A program made the position numbers and the translations under genes. 64,000 bases of DNA, from the NCBI GenBank assembly GCA_029975295.1, contig JARKPK010000156.1, forward strand, positions 23,415 to 87,414, in the 5' to 3' direction. Position 1 is the stretch's first letter. Each line of letters begins with the position of its first letter. The notes under the pieces were generated by a model. The model worked only from the letters and a program-made list of their open reading frames with translations. It made no database searches and was not told where the DNA came from. The DNA is from Thermoguttaceae bacterium. Its GTDB lineage: Bacteria; Planctomycetota; Planctomycetia; Pirellulales; Thermoguttaceae. Shown here piece after piece: positions 21,629 to 33,193 of this stretch.

Positions 21629-23179
21629 TCAATTGGACTTAACGCTCCAAAGCGTTTCGCCGGGCCGGTCTTCCAAGACAATGCCCAAATCGCCCAGGGC
21701 CTTGCGAATGGCGTCGGCCGTGGCGAAGTCCTTCTTCTTTCGGGCCTCCGCCCGAATGTGAATAATCAGCTCCATCAACCCCTGAACAATGCGTTGATCG
21801 CCTCCGGCCGGCGCGGTTTGCGGCGCGTTTCGGAACAATCCGAGTGTAAGCGACAGCTCTCGAAACACGGTCGTAGCTCGGCACAGCGCCGCCACGTTCT
21901 GCGGCGACCGTCGGGCAGGATCGTCGAGCCGCTCTTCATCGCAAAACTTGTTGAGCAATCGCAGAAACTCGAAAAGCACCCCGATGGCTCCGCCGGTGTT
22001 GAAGTCGTCGTCCATCATTTCAAGGAACCGGCGGCGATGCTCGGCAGCCGACTGATCGATCGGCTCGGTTCCGCTGGGCCGATCACCCTCGCTTCGGCAT
22101 AAAGGCGCCGCAAGCGAAAAGAACGGTTTACCCGTGATTCGCTCGAATCTTCTGAAGAAACGATAGAAGGCGTCGAGCGCGGTTTCGGTCTCTTTCAGGC
22201 GACCCTCGCTGTAGTCGATGGGCCGCCGATAGTGCGTCGAAAGAAGAAAGAAACGGATGGTTTCCGGCTGGAACTCCTGAAGCAGTTCGCGGAACGGCCG
22301 CGACCCTTTCGACTTGCTGATCTTGCCCGTTTGTTGCGACTCGATGTCGCCTTCGCTCGGCCGGGTGCTGCGGCCGCCCACCTTGCCCACCTCGTCGGAG
22401 GCTTGCATCAGGCCGTTATGCAGCCAATACTTGGCCATCGGCCGACCGTGGCAGCATTCGCTTTGGGCGATTTCGTTTTCGTGGTGCGGAAAGACCAGAT
22501 CGAGCCCGCCGCCATGGATGTCGAACGTTTCGCCCAGCAGCCGGCGACTCATCGCCGAGCACTCGATGTGCCAACCGGGCCGCCCCTTGCCCCAAGGACT
22601 GTCCCAAGCCGGCTCTCCGGGCTTTGCGCTTTTCCACAAAGCGAAATCGGCGTTGGATCGTTTCCGCTGGGCCATTTCGCCGCCTTCACCCTGCATCGAG
22701 TCGCGATCACGGTTGCTCAACTTGCCATACTCGGCGTCTTTGGCCACGTCAAAATAAACGTCACCATCGGCCTGATAGGCGTATCCCCGTTCAATCAATG
22801 CCGTAATGAAGCGGATGATCTCATCGATGTTCTCGGTGCATCGCGGGAAGTGGTCGATCGAGTCCACCCCCAGCTCCGCGATATTCCGCATGTAGTCTTC
22901 CGTCATCCGCGAGGCCAACTCCGGCATCGGCAGCCCGCACTGCTGCGATTCGGCGATCAGCTTGTCATCAACATCGGTGATGTTCACCACCAACGTCACT
23001 TGATAGCCGCTATAGACGAGATACCGTTTGATCGTGTCGAAGATCACCGGCCCGACCATGTGCCCGATATGGCTGGGCTTGTACACGGTCGGGCCGCAAA
23101 GGTAGATGCCCACTCGGCCTTCGCGAACCGTTTGAAAAGGCTCTTTTGATTTGGTCAGGGTGTTATACACGCGAATCAT
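21629..23179 (-). CDS. cysS: Cysteinyl-tRNA synthetase
   Basis: This 516-residue class I synthetase charges tRNA-Cys. The N-terminus carries the zinc/HIGH region (YLCGPTVYKPSHIGHMVGP), and the second zinc ligand block reads GWHIECSAMS. The signature lysine loop is KISKS rather than KMSKS. Before it sits an extra stretch of about two dozen residues (QASDEVGKVGGRSTRPSEGD and a few more) absent from E. coli CysS. The C-terminal DALR and anticodon-binding helices follow, ending ALGDLGIVLEDRPGETLW. The start at 23179 matches the family N-terminus MIRVYNTLT; the longer frame was rejected. It lies downstream of ispF on the same strand (217-bp gap) and converges with the phosphoesterase gene. Confidence 0.95.
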   Translation of the reverse strand: MIRVYNTLTKSKEPFQTVREGRVGIYLCGPTVYKPSHIGHMVGPVIFDTIKRYLVYSGYQVTLVVNITDVDDKLIAESQQCGLPMPELASRMTEDYMRNIAELGVDSIDHFPRCTENIDEIIRFITALIERGYAYQADGDVYFDVAKDAEYGKLSNRDRDSMQGEGGEMAQRKRSNADFALWKSAKPGEPAWDSPWGKGRPGWHIECSAMSRRLLGETFDIHGGGLDLVFPHHENEIAQSECCHGRPMAKYWLHNGLMQASDEVGKVGGRSTRPSEGDIESQQTGKISKSKGSRPFRELLQEFQPETIRFFLLSTHYRRPIDYSEGRLKETETALDAFYRFFRRFERITGKPFFSLAAPLCRSEGDRPSGTEPIDQSAAEHRRRFLEMMDDDFNTGGAIGVLFEFLRLLNKFCDEERLDDPARRSPQNVAALCRATTVFRELSLTLGLFRNAPQTAPAGGDQRIVQGLMELIIHIRAEARKKKDFATADAIRKALGDLGIVLEDRPGETLWSVKSN

Positions 23180-23395
23180 TTGAAATCCGTTCCTTGCTCC
23201 AAGGCGACACTCGGCCGTTGAGCTGCATCCCGCCGGCTGGCTATTTCTGATGACTCGGTCAACGGCCAATGCCATCATTCCTACGCAGGAACACTGGCCG
23301 CGTCGCCGGAAAACCCGATATCTTCGTTGAGTTCCTTGGTTGAAGACTGCACCACCCGCGGCACTGATGCCGGAACGTTCGGGCAGCGGGTCTCG

Positions 23396-23866
23396 CTACA
23401 TTTCAGAAGCCAAGAGGACCACGCACATCGCCTCGATCGCCTCTTCACGGCCGACCGGCCCAACGCTCTCGCCGGTCTTGCCCTTCAATCCGATCTGTTC
23501 CGGTTCGATTCCCATGATATCGGCCAATCGCTGCCGAATTAGTTGTCGGTAGGGCAGCAATTTGGGACGCTGCGCGCAGACCACGCAATCGAGATTGACC
23601 ACCCGCCAGCCGAGAGCCCGAACGGCATCAAGTGCCGCGCGAAGCATTTCCGCCGAATCGCGGCCGCGATGCGCCAAATCCGTGTCGGGAAACATCTGTC
23701 CGATATCGCCCAGGGCCGCCGCTCCCAAAAGGGCGTCTGTGATGGCGTGCAGTAGCACATCGGCATCGCTGTGTCCGATCAATTCCCGGTCGTGCGGAAT
23801 ATCGATCCCACCCAGGCGCAACGGGCCGCCGGGCCGGATGCGGTGCGTATCGTGACCGAGCCCCAC
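23396..23866 (-). CDS. ispF: 2-C-methyl-D-erythritol 2,4-cyclodiphosphate synthase
   Basis: This enzyme of the MEP isoprenoid pathway converts the CDP-ME 2-phosphate to the cyclic diphosphate with loss of CMP. It has the metal-binding GLGHDTHR at the N-terminus (Asp and His ligands), HSDADVLLHAITDALLGAAALGDIGQMFPD, and KGKTGESVGPVGREEAIEAM at the end. The 156-residue frame begins at a GTG codon (23866), which leaves the usual one or two residues before the GLGHD strand missing. An in-frame ATT at 23887 is directly preceded by a purine-rich GAGGAAGGGG and would add the expected ITTDRIR. The true start is therefore uncertain. It is upstream of cysS on the same strand. Confidence 0.93.
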   Translation of the reverse strand: MGLGHDTHRIRPGGPLRLGGIDIPHDRELIGHSDADVLLHAITDALLGAAALGDIGQMFPDTDLAHRGRDSAEMLRAALDAVRALGWRVVNLDCVVCAQRPKLLPYRQLIRQRLADIMGIEPEQIGLKGKTGESVGPVGREEAIEAMCVVLLASEM

Positions 23867-23887
23867 GCGTATCCTGTCCGTGGTAAT

Positions 23888-24476
23888 TCCCCTTCCTCAA
23901 TCGAGCCCGACGGCAAAATGGTTCCCCCCGGGCAAATTGGCGTCTCAGCACCGATTCAGCGTCTCAAAGCCGATTCGAAGGCGAAGACGCCGGGTTCACC
24001 ACATGGGGCCAATGTTTTTTCCAAAAAGGGCAATAGTTTCGGCCGATTATAGCGATCAATCTCGAGCAAGCATAGTCAAAACAGGCAAGGCCACGGGCGG
24101 GGCGGGGGCAGACCGGCGGTTGGAGTCGCACAGCGGTCTTTGCGATCCTCCTGCGCAAGACCAGCGATCCACCAAGGAACACGCTGGTCTCGACCCGAGG
24201 GCTGCCCCCGAAGTCTGCATAAACGACGACCATCAGGCGTCCCACGGCGGACGCAGTGCCGACGATGTGACGATTGGAAGACGATTGGAAGTGGACTGCC
24301 TAGGTGTCAGCAAAGGGCGGGGCCAGCCGGTAGTGAGAGTTCCGGCTTAGGAAGCGCCTCGGCAATTGCCAAATTGGACACGCCGGATCGCGAGTTTTCT
24401 TGGCGCTTCCAACCGCGGCTGATAGACTTAGAGGGTGAGGGGGGGTCTGCGCGCAGGGTGCAACCAGGAGGGGGAG
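23888..24476. other. Intergenic region with an 11-bp tandem duplication
   Basis: About 590 bases separate divergent ispF and the prenyltransferase-repeat gene. ACGATTGGAAG is present twice in direct tandem near 24270-24291. Short open frames lack family character. The downstream gene is preceded by a very strong ribosome binding site (AGGAGGGGGAG, ending at 24476). Confidence 0.45.
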
Positions 24477-26423
24477 ATGGCCGGCAGCGAATCGAATATT
24501 CAACCGGGCCCAGTCTATTTTCCTGGCGGTGTACCACCCCAGCCCCTCGGCCCGCAATCGCCGATGCCCGCACCTGTTCGGCCCGTTGCCGCTGTTCCCG
24601 GTGCGCCCCAGCCCGCCGTGCCGTCCGCCCCTGGGGTTCAGCCGAGTGGTGTGGTTCCCGGCTCTCCGGCCGCCTACCCAGCGGCACAGCCCGTTGCCAA
24701 CAACGCCCGTGTCGTGCCGGGCGCCGTGCCGGTTCAGCCCTCAGCCGTGCCTGTCCAGCCCGTTGCGCAACCCTACGCCGAGGGTTCATCAGCCGGTCAG
24801 CCCCGCGCAGCCACCGTTCCAACTCCGGCGGCAACCGCGGCGCGTTCGGCCGCTGCTGCTCGGCCGCAGGCGGCAGCGGGTCAACCGGCCCGTCCCCGAC
24901 CTGTCGCCGCAGGAGCCGCGGGCCAAGCCCAGGCCATGGCCGGCGCGCAGGAAGGGGAAGAAGACGAAGACCTGTACGAAAAGGCCGTTCGGAACACGCC
25001 GCCCTGGCTGATCAGCACGGCTCTTCACATGCTGCTGATGATCATCCTGGGGCTGATCGCCGCAGGCGCGGCGGCCGTCGTCTCGTCGGTGGAACTGACT
25101 GCTGAAGCTGAAGAATCGGTGGACGACGAACTGATCTACGCAGAGCAGTTGGGCAACCAAGTCGAGATCGACTCACCCCTGGCTGTCGAAGACGACTTCA
25201 CCGTGCAGAAGCCGGTTTTGGCTGAGGCGAATCTTCCGCCCGTCGAGAATCCGTTTGCCACCCCATTCAGCGAAACGGAGCCTTCACCCGACGGAACAAC
25301 GGCCGTCAGCGATATTGCGGCCAACGCAATCGGCCTGGCGCTCGATGGGCGCGACGCCGGCGTGAAGCGAGCCCTGCTCGGCCGCTATGGTGGAAACGCG
25401 ACCACGGAAGAGGCCGTGCTCCGCGGGCTCGAATGGTTGGCACGTCAACAGCAACGCGATGGCTCGTGGAGCCTTTCAGGGCCGTATCGCGACGGAGTCG
25501 AAAAAGCGTTCGACAATCCTCAGGCGGCTACGGCCATGGCGTTGCTCGCCTTCCAAGGTTATGGCGATACGCACGTCGAGGGTCGATTCAAGTCAAACGT
25601 CTCGAAAGGTTGGCAATGGCTCCTCAAAGAACAGAACGCTGACGGATGCTTCTTTGTGGAAGGCCCGTTCAACCACCGGTTCTATACGCAGGGGCAATGC
25701 ACCATTGCCGTGTGCGAAATCTTGACCATGACCAAGGACCAACGGTTCCGCGACGCTGCCGAACGGGCGGTGCAGTACTGCCTGAAGTCGCAAAGTTCCG
25801 AGGGCGGCTGGCGCTATAGTCCGAACGCCGACAGCGACCTTTCCGTCACGGGCTGGATCGTCATGGCCCTGCAAAGCGCACGGATGGCCGGGATTGAAGT
25901 GCCGGCCGACAATCTACACCAGGTCGAGCGTTTTCTCGACCGCATCGCTCAGGCCGACGGTTCGCGCTATCCCTACCAGAAAGGCGGCGAACCGAAATTG
26001 TCGATGACGGCTGAAGCCATGCTGTGCCGCCAGTATTTGGGCTGGCGACGAACCGACCAGCGGATGGTTGACGCAATGGATTGGATTACCCGCGACGACA
26101 ACCTCATCAGCTTTACGAAGAACCGCGATGTTTACTACTGGTACTACGCCACGCAAGCCTGCCACCACCTGGAGGGCGAATGGTGGAAACGCTGGAACAC
26201 CGTGATGAGGCAGATCATGTGCGAGCAGCAGGTGAAAAGCGGTCCCGAGTCGGGCAGTTGGGATCCCTATCGCCCCAGCGAAGACGCTTGGACCCGGCAC
26301 GGCGGCCGACTCTACGTCACTTGCTTGTCGATCTACATGCTCGAAGTGTATTACCGCCACCTGCCGATTTACACAAGGGTTTATACCGACCTGCTCAAGT
26401 CGGGTCGGACACCGGGCACCTGA
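24477..26423 (+). CDS. Membrane-anchored prenyltransferase/squalene-oxidase-repeat protein
   Basis: The protein has 648 residues. Residues 1-165 are a low-complexity Pro/Ala/Val-rich segment, presumably disordered and cytoplasmic. One transmembrane helix lies at about 178-200 (LISTALHMLLMIILGLIAAG). An acidic linker follows, and residues about 300-640 form an alpha/alpha-toroid with repeated motifs such as GLEWLARQQQRDGSWS, GWQWLLKEQNADGCF and AVQYCLKSQSSEGGWRYSP. This architecture is common in planctomycetes; the toroid resembles terpene cyclases and prenyltransferases, but no DDxD-type catalytic motif was recognised, so a binding or structural role is as likely. The strong Shine-Dalgarno sequence sets the start. 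The 3' end overlaps thiE by 29 bp in convergent orientation. Confidence 0.8.
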   Translation: MAGSESNIQPGPVYFPGGVPPQPLGPQSPMPAPVRPVAAVPGAPQPAVPSAPGVQPSGVVPGSPAAYPAAQPVANNARVVPGAVPVQPSAVPVQPVAQPYAEGSSAGQPRAATVPTPAATAARSAAAARPQAAAGQPARPRPVAAGAAGQAQAMAGAQEGEEDEDLYEKAVRNTPPWLISTALHMLLMIILGLIAAGAAAVVSSVELTAEAEESVDDELIYAEQLGNQVEIDSPLAVEDDFTVQKPVLAEANLPPVENPFATPFSETEPSPDGTTAVSDIAANAIGLALDGRDAGVKRALLGRYGGNATTEEAVLRGLEWLARQQQRDGSWSLSGPYRDGVEKAFDNPQAATAMALLAFQGYGDTHVEGRFKSNVSKGWQWLLKEQNADGCFFVEGPFNHRFYTQGQCTIAVCEILTMTKDQRFRDAAERAVQYCLKSQSSEGGWRYSPNADSDLSVTGWIVMALQSARMAGIEVPADNLHQVERFLDRIAQADGSRYPYQKGGEPKLSMTAEAMLCRQYLGWRRTDQRMVDAMDWITRDDNLISFTKNRDVYYWYYATQACHHLEGEWWKRWNTVMRQIMCEQQVKSGPESGSWDPYRPSEDAWTRHGGRLYVTCLSIYMLEVYYRHLPIYTRVYTDLLKSGRTPGT

Positions 26424-27498
26424 TCGCAACCTGCGATTCGGCCGCCGCGGCCAATCGCTGGTTCAATCGACGTGCAGCCTCGGCGGGCGAGGGCGATCCG
26501 ACCACCGCGTGACTGACCGCTACGCGCGCGATGCCGCAGCCCAGCACGGCATCGAGGTTCTCTTCGGTGATTCCTCCGATGGCAAACGCCGGCAGACGGA
26601 TTTCTGCGGCGACAGCGCGCAACAACGGGAGCCCCGGATACGCATCGAATCCTTTCGTGACGGAAGGAAACGTCGGTCCAACCCCGATGTAGTCGGCCCC
26701 GTCGAGAACGGCCTGACGCGCCTGCTCGATCGAGTGCGTAGAAACACCGACCATGCCGCCGGGGCCGAGCACGCGACGAGCGTCACGAACGCTCAGTTCG
26801 CTTTGCCCGACATGCACGCCCGAAGCGCCGCTCAAGACAGCCAAGTCGGGACGATCGTTCACCACGCATAAGGTATCTGAACCTCGAACGATCTCGCTCA
26901 TCGATCGCGCCCGATCCAGCAGATCGCGATCGGCCAACCGTTTGTCGCGCAATTGCAGCACGCCCACCCCGGCCTCGACCAACGACTCGCACAAACGGCG
27001 GAAACGCTCGATCGACTCGCAGCCGTCCACGAGAACGTAAAGCCGCGTAGAGGCGAACCGAGACTGGTTCGAAAGCGACAACTGCAAGCTTCGCGAAAGA
27101 GTGTACACGTGATAGCGAAGCTGTTTCACCTCGGCGGCGCGTTCTGCATCGAACAGCTTCAGCCATTCTTCCAACGATCGGAGCGACTCCTCCGCCCGCG
27201 CCCCGTTGGCGGCAACAACCTCCGCCACCCCCATCCGGCTCGACTCAGCCGCCGTGCTCAAACCGGTGCCCACGTCGCCAAGAGTGTTGCGAGCCTGAAT
27301 TCGATGGTCGCTCGGGATGACGGCCGCCGCGGCGCACAGTTGATGCCGGAGGGCCTTGTAGCGGTCGGTCAAATGCCGATCGTCGAGCGCGAATCTCGCC
27401 ACGTCTTCCAGCACTCGCAACGCTTCGCGGGCGCGGTTCTCGGCCGCATCGATTGCTCGAACCGCCGCGATCCGTTCGCCCGGACTCAAATTGTCCAT
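26395..27498 (-). CDS. thiE: Bifunctional ThiD2-ThiE: HMP-phosphate kinase domain and thiamine phosphate synthase
   Basis: The protein has 367 residues. The N-terminal part (about 10-140) matches the ThiD2 domain often fused ahead of ThiE, with AAENRAREALRVLEDVARF and the ARAEESLRSLEEW block; characterised ThiD2 domains phosphorylate HMP-P. The C-terminal part (about 155-355) is thiamine phosphate synthase, with VLQLRDKRL, CVVNDRPDLA, GVHVGQSELS, DYIGVGPTFPSVTKGF and FAIGGITEEN. It joins HMP-PP and thiazole phosphate to thiamine phosphate. The start at 27498 is the Met just before the domain. The 3' end overlaps the convergent prenyltransferase-repeat gene by 29 bp. No other thi gene is nearby. 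Confidence 0.9.
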   Translation of the reverse strand: MDNLSPGERIAAVRAIDAAENRAREALRVLEDVARFALDDRHLTDRYKALRHQLCAAAAVIPSDHRIQARNTLGDVGTGLSTAAESSRMGVAEVVAANGARAEESLRSLEEWLKLFDAERAAEVKQLRYHVYTLSRSLQLSLSNQSRFASTRLYVLVDGCESIERFRRLCESLVEAGVGVLQLRDKRLADRDLLDRARSMSEIVRGSDTLCVVNDRPDLAVLSGASGVHVGQSELSVRDARRVLGPGGMVGVSTHSIEQARQAVLDGADYIGVGPTFPSVTKGFDAYPGLPLLRAVAAEIRLPAFAIGGITEENLDAVLGCGIARVAVSHAVVGSPSPAEAARRLNQRLAAAAESQVAIRCPVSDPT

Positions 27499-27610
27499 TT
27501 GTCCACCTGGCCAAACGCATGGATTGCGAAGCACCACCGGTTTCTATACCGATTGTCGCAAAACGACTTGTGCCCATCAATCCGGCAACAACGCCCCATG
27601 CTTGTTTACC

Positions 27611-27639
27611 TTGATCCGATACGGTCCGACGGTTACAAT
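27611..27639 (+). promoter_or_regulatory. Promoter candidate for the TPR membrane protein
   Basis: TTGATC (27611-27616) and TACAAT (27634-27639) are separated by 17 bases. The pair sits about 150 bases before the start at 27789 and directly after the divergent thiE start. Confidence 0.42.
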
Positions 27640-27788
27640 TCCAAAGCACGCAGACAATTGCGCCCAAGCGTCCTCGCACCACCACCCCCGCGAAGTGCGG
27701 TTTCTATCCACCGAACCGGGTAGTGAAGGCGACAAGGTAGAGCTTGGGCCACGGCATGGCGCATGATGGATCGTGCGGGAGGAATCTG

Positions 27789-28574
27789 ATGGGCAAGATG
27801 CCTTGGGCGGCTTTCCTTTGGCCGGGCCTGCCTTTTCTCTACCGCGGGCAAACATGGGGATTGGTCGTGGCTCTGGCCACGACGGCGGTGCTGAATTTGG
27901 CGTTGCTCAGCACGTTTGTGTGGATCGAGCTGCTCGGGCACGCCGTGCGTGTGGCTCTGTGGTTCGTGCTGGCCTCGGGATGGGCCGCTGCGGCATGGTG
28001 GGCTTGGCGGGCCCTGCACACCGACGCGGCACTGCCACCGGAACCGCCGACGGAACAAGGGTTTGCGTCGGCAATGCACCATTACTTGCGAGGCGACTGG
28101 TTTGAAGCGGAACGGCTGCTTGTTGGGCTGCTCACGCGCAACGAAGAAGACGTGGAATCGCGGCTGATGCTCGCCACGCTGCTCCGCCATCGCAAGCGAT
28201 TTGACGAAGCGCTCGGGCATCTGGAGTTCCTTCAAGGGATCGAGGCCGCCGGCGCTTGGCACTGGGAGATTTGCCGCGAACGGCAATTGTTGGCCGAGGC
28301 CGAAAACCGAGATGAAACCGCTGGGCCGGTTGGAACGGAAATAACATCAGAGCCGGAGCGACCAGACGACGGACAGTTGCTCGAAAGCGAACCATCCTCT
28401 GATCGGAGCCGCGCAACGACTGATTGTGGCACGGCGGGCCATGACGATTCGGGTTGCATCGATTGCAGCGAGGCGCTCGATTTTGACGACGGCAGCAACC
28501 AAGGAGAGCTTGGCAACGAAGCGGCTTCGGGAAACCGATGGGGTCCTTCGCCCAAGTCGTTGCGCGTGGCATAA
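27789..28574 (+). CDS. Small membrane protein with TPR-like segment
   Basis: The protein has 261 residues. Two hydrophobic helices lie near residues 20-45 (LVVALATTAVLNLALLSTFVW) and 53-75 (VALWFVLASGWAAAAWWAW). A TPR-like helical pair (about 92-155, YLRGDWFEAERLLVGLLTR, then LMLATLLRHRKRFDEALGHL) and an acidic, probably disordered tail follow. Function is unknown; such proteins are often assembly or interaction factors. The ATG at 27789 follows GGGAGGA. It stands between thiE (divergent) and clpC, with 272 bp to clpC. Confidence 0.68.
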   Translation: MGKMPWAAFLWPGLPFLYRGQTWGLVVALATTAVLNLALLSTFVWIELLGHAVRVALWFVLASGWAAAAWWAWRALHTDAALPPEPPTEQGFASAMHHYLRGDWFEAERLLVGLLTRNEEDVESRLMLATLLRHRKRFDEALGHLEFLQGIEAAGAWHWEICRERQLLAEAENRDETAGPVGTEITSEPERPDDGQLLESEPSSDRSRATTDCGTAGHDDSGCIDCSEALDFDDGSNQGELGNEAASGNRWGPSPKSLRVA

Positions 28575-28846
28575 TTGCGGCAGCGGGGGCAACACGGGAA
28601 AAATCGTCGTCCTCGCTCGGCTTCGGCAGGCCGTGAAAGCTAGTGTTGTGCGGATCGGCCTTTCGGCGTATTGCTGTCGGTTCGGAGTCGCTCGCTTGCC
28701 GAAGGCCGCCGGACAAAAGACCCGAGGGTTCGCCGGCGCGGGCCATTGCTTCTGCTCGCAACATGATGATCGACGTTAAGATAAGAGGCGCCTCCGGTCG
28801 CTTCAACGAGACTGGAATAACGTAGCACGTTTCGAGGTTATTGAAG

Positions 28847-31381
<2,535 letters not shown>

Positions 31382-31678
31382 TTCGGCGCCGCGACGGAAG
31401 AATCGCGCGAATCTGTTGCGTAGGCTGCTTGCGCGTCACGAACCGTCGCCGTGACCACCGCCGAAAAGCCTTTGCCCGGGTGCAGTCGCCGCCCGGGCGG
31501 TCGGCCCCGCAGTTCTGGCCGATGACCGCGCCGCCGATGGCCTGCCGCTAAAAGTCCGACGACTCTCGGACGGCGAGTCCGACTTCGGAGCGTCTGCGGA
31601 AACGCAGTGCTGCCGCGCCCGTTGCGATTCTTTGGAAATCGGGCGGTTGAATTCGTGAATTCCTCGAGGGGGGTGACC

Positions 31679-32686
31679 GTGCCGCGTCTGACGCAGTACG
31701 TATCGAGCACCGGCGTGCGAATCTATCGGATTCCCTGCCTCGCCTTGCCCGACTTGCCCCTGCGCGTTTATCTGCTCGTCGGCGCCGGCGAGCCAACCCT
31801 AATTGATGCCGGCAGCGGCATTGGCAACTGCTCCTCGGAAATTGTTGCGGGCATCGACCGAATCCGGCACGAGTTCAATGAACCAATCGCTCCGTCCGAC
31901 ATTCGGCGCATCATTATCACGCACGCCCATCTCGATCATTTCGGCGGACTCAGTCAATTGGTTCGGATCATGCCCGCCGAGGTGGTCGCCCATCCGCTCG
32001 ATGCCGGCGCGCTGGCGGCTTGGGAAGAATATGCCGTGATGAGCAAGCAGCGCCTCGGGCTGTTCTTCCGCGAAGCCGGAGTGGAGGCCCCCCTTGGCCA
32101 GCAGCTTCTGGCGGCGTCGCGGTTCGAACGAACCCGACTCACACCGGTGCCCGTCGATCGCTGGCTGTCGGATGGCCAAGAACTCGACGGCATGAAGATC
32201 ATCCATACCCCGGGCCACTCGGCCGGACATTGCTGCATTGCCGTGGGCGACGTCTTGCTGACGGCCGACCACATTCTCGCCCGAACCGTGCCGCAGCAAT
32301 GGCCCGAACGCATCAGCCCCTTTCTCGGCTTGTCGCACTACCTCCAGTCGCTCCAGCGAATCGAACAGGCCGACGCTTTCCGCCTCGGCCTCGCCTCGCA
32401 TGAAGAAGCCATTCACAACTTGGCCCATCGCATCGACACGATCCGTCAAAGCCACCGCCGCCGGTGCGATCGTCTGCTGGGGTTCATTGCCGACGCTAGG
32501 CAGCCGCCTACTGTGGCCGAACTCGCTCATCGGATGTATGGAGAGTTGGCAGGCTTTCGCGGAGTGCTAGCTCTGACCGACGTCGGCGCCCGAATCGAAT
32601 ACCTCCAACAGCTCGGAGAGGTTCGACTCGGCAATCTGGACGAAGTCGAGGCAGACCATCTGGCGCCATGGCGATTCGTCCGCTAG
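31679..32686 (+). CDS. MBL-fold metallo-hydrolase
   Basis: This 335-residue protein has the metallo-beta-lactamase signature THAHLDHFGG (HxHxDH at residues 82-87), a third histidine in IIHTPGHSAGHCC and the bridging Asp in VLLTADHIL. A helical C-terminal domain of about 100 residues (HRIDTIRQSHRRRCDRLLGFI) resembles the winged-helix tail of LACTB2-like MBL proteins. Relatives hydrolyse thioesters, lactones or RNA, so the substrate is open. The GTG at 31679 follows GAGGGGGG and is the best-supported start; the frame is open further upstream. It is monocistronic in appearance, with a promoter-like pair starting 78 bases after its stop. Confidence 0.8.
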   Translation: MPRLTQYVSSTGVRIYRIPCLALPDLPLRVYLLVGAGEPTLIDAGSGIGNCSSEIVAGIDRIRHEFNEPIAPSDIRRIIITHAHLDHFGGLSQLVRIMPAEVVAHPLDAGALAAWEEYAVMSKQRLGLFFREAGVEAPLGQQLLAASRFERTRLTPVPVDRWLSDGQELDGMKIIHTPGHSAGHCCIAVGDVLLTADHILARTVPQQWPERISPFLGLSHYLQSLQRIEQADAFRLGLASHEEAIHNLAHRIDTIRQSHRRRCDRLLGFIADARQPPTVAELAHRMYGELAGFRGVLALTDVGARIEYLQQLGEVRLGNLDEVEADHLAPWRFVR

Positions 32687-32763
32687 CAACCCTTTTGAGG
32701 GGGCGCACCGCTTGCGGCATCCGTCAGCCGACGAAGAATTCGGAAAGTTTTTACCAGCCGCAC

Positions 32764-32792
32764 TTGACATTATTGTTGCCGCAGACAATAAT
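32764..32792 (+). promoter_or_regulatory. Strong promoter of the putative structured RNA
   Basis: A perfect TTGACA (32764-32769) is followed after exactly 17 bases by AATAAT (32787-32792). Transcription would start near 32799. It is one of the two best sigma-70-type matches in the window. Confidence 0.6.
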
Positions 32793-32798
32793 TCTCTT

Positions 32799-33058
32799 GG
32801 GTGAAGAACATCCTTGTCGCAGGCTCATGGCAAGCCTGTCGGGATGTGTGGGAAGCTTGTGGTGACTTCTTTCGGAGCCTCGTCGCGTTGGTGTGTGGCG
32901 CGGCGAGGCTCCACTGAAAAGAACAGCACGAGGCCGAAACGGTTCGTCCGCACCACTCAGTTTCGGTTGCACGAATCGATCGACCTTGCGCTTTGAATAG
33001 ACCGTTCCCCCCGGTAGCGGCTGCACTCCGATGAGTAGTCGGGGTGCAGCCGTTTTTT
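32799..33058 (+). ncRNA. Putative structured non-coding RNA, about 260 nt
   Basis: A strong promoter and a strong intrinsic terminator frame a stretch without a convincing ORF. Three hairpin domains can be drawn. Domain 1 pairs 32808-32813 with 32842-32847 and 32820-32825 with 32833-32838. Domain 2 is a long rod: 32856-32861 with 32927-32932, 32867-32872 with 32918-32923, 32874-32882 with 32904-32912 (9 perfect pairs) and 32884-32887 with 32899-32902. Domain 3 pairs 32934-32940 with 32960-32966. It does not carry the conserved cores of tmRNA, RNase P RNA or SRP RNA, and it is not a convincing 6S RNA. It could instead be a leader of the downstream methyltransferase gene ending in an attenuator. 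Function is unknown. Confidence 0.55.
33018..33058 (+). terminator. Intrinsic terminator after the structured RNA
   Basis: A 13-bp stem with one G-U pair (33018-33030 with 33040-33052) and a 9-nt loop is followed at once by six T residues (33053-33058). It is the strongest terminator in the window. Confidence 0.88.
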
Positions 33059-33193
33059 GTTGCCACCATGCCCCCAATCCAAGTTGGCAGGCGCGGGGCA
33101 TCTCGGGACCGGTATCGTATCGCGGATTCGTTCTTCTCGCGACGTTCGGGTTACGTCTTGTTGCCGTGGGTGGTTCGGGACAAAATACTGGAC

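Noticed and set aside
32799..33058. tmRNA, RNase P RNA, SRP RNA, 6S RNA or SAH riboswitch
   Set aside because: The conserved cores of tmRNA, RNase P and SRP RNA are missing. The rod-like middle hairpin recalls 6S RNA, but the ends do not pair and the bubble is small. A GAGGCTC segment recalls SAH riboswitches, but the rest does not fit.
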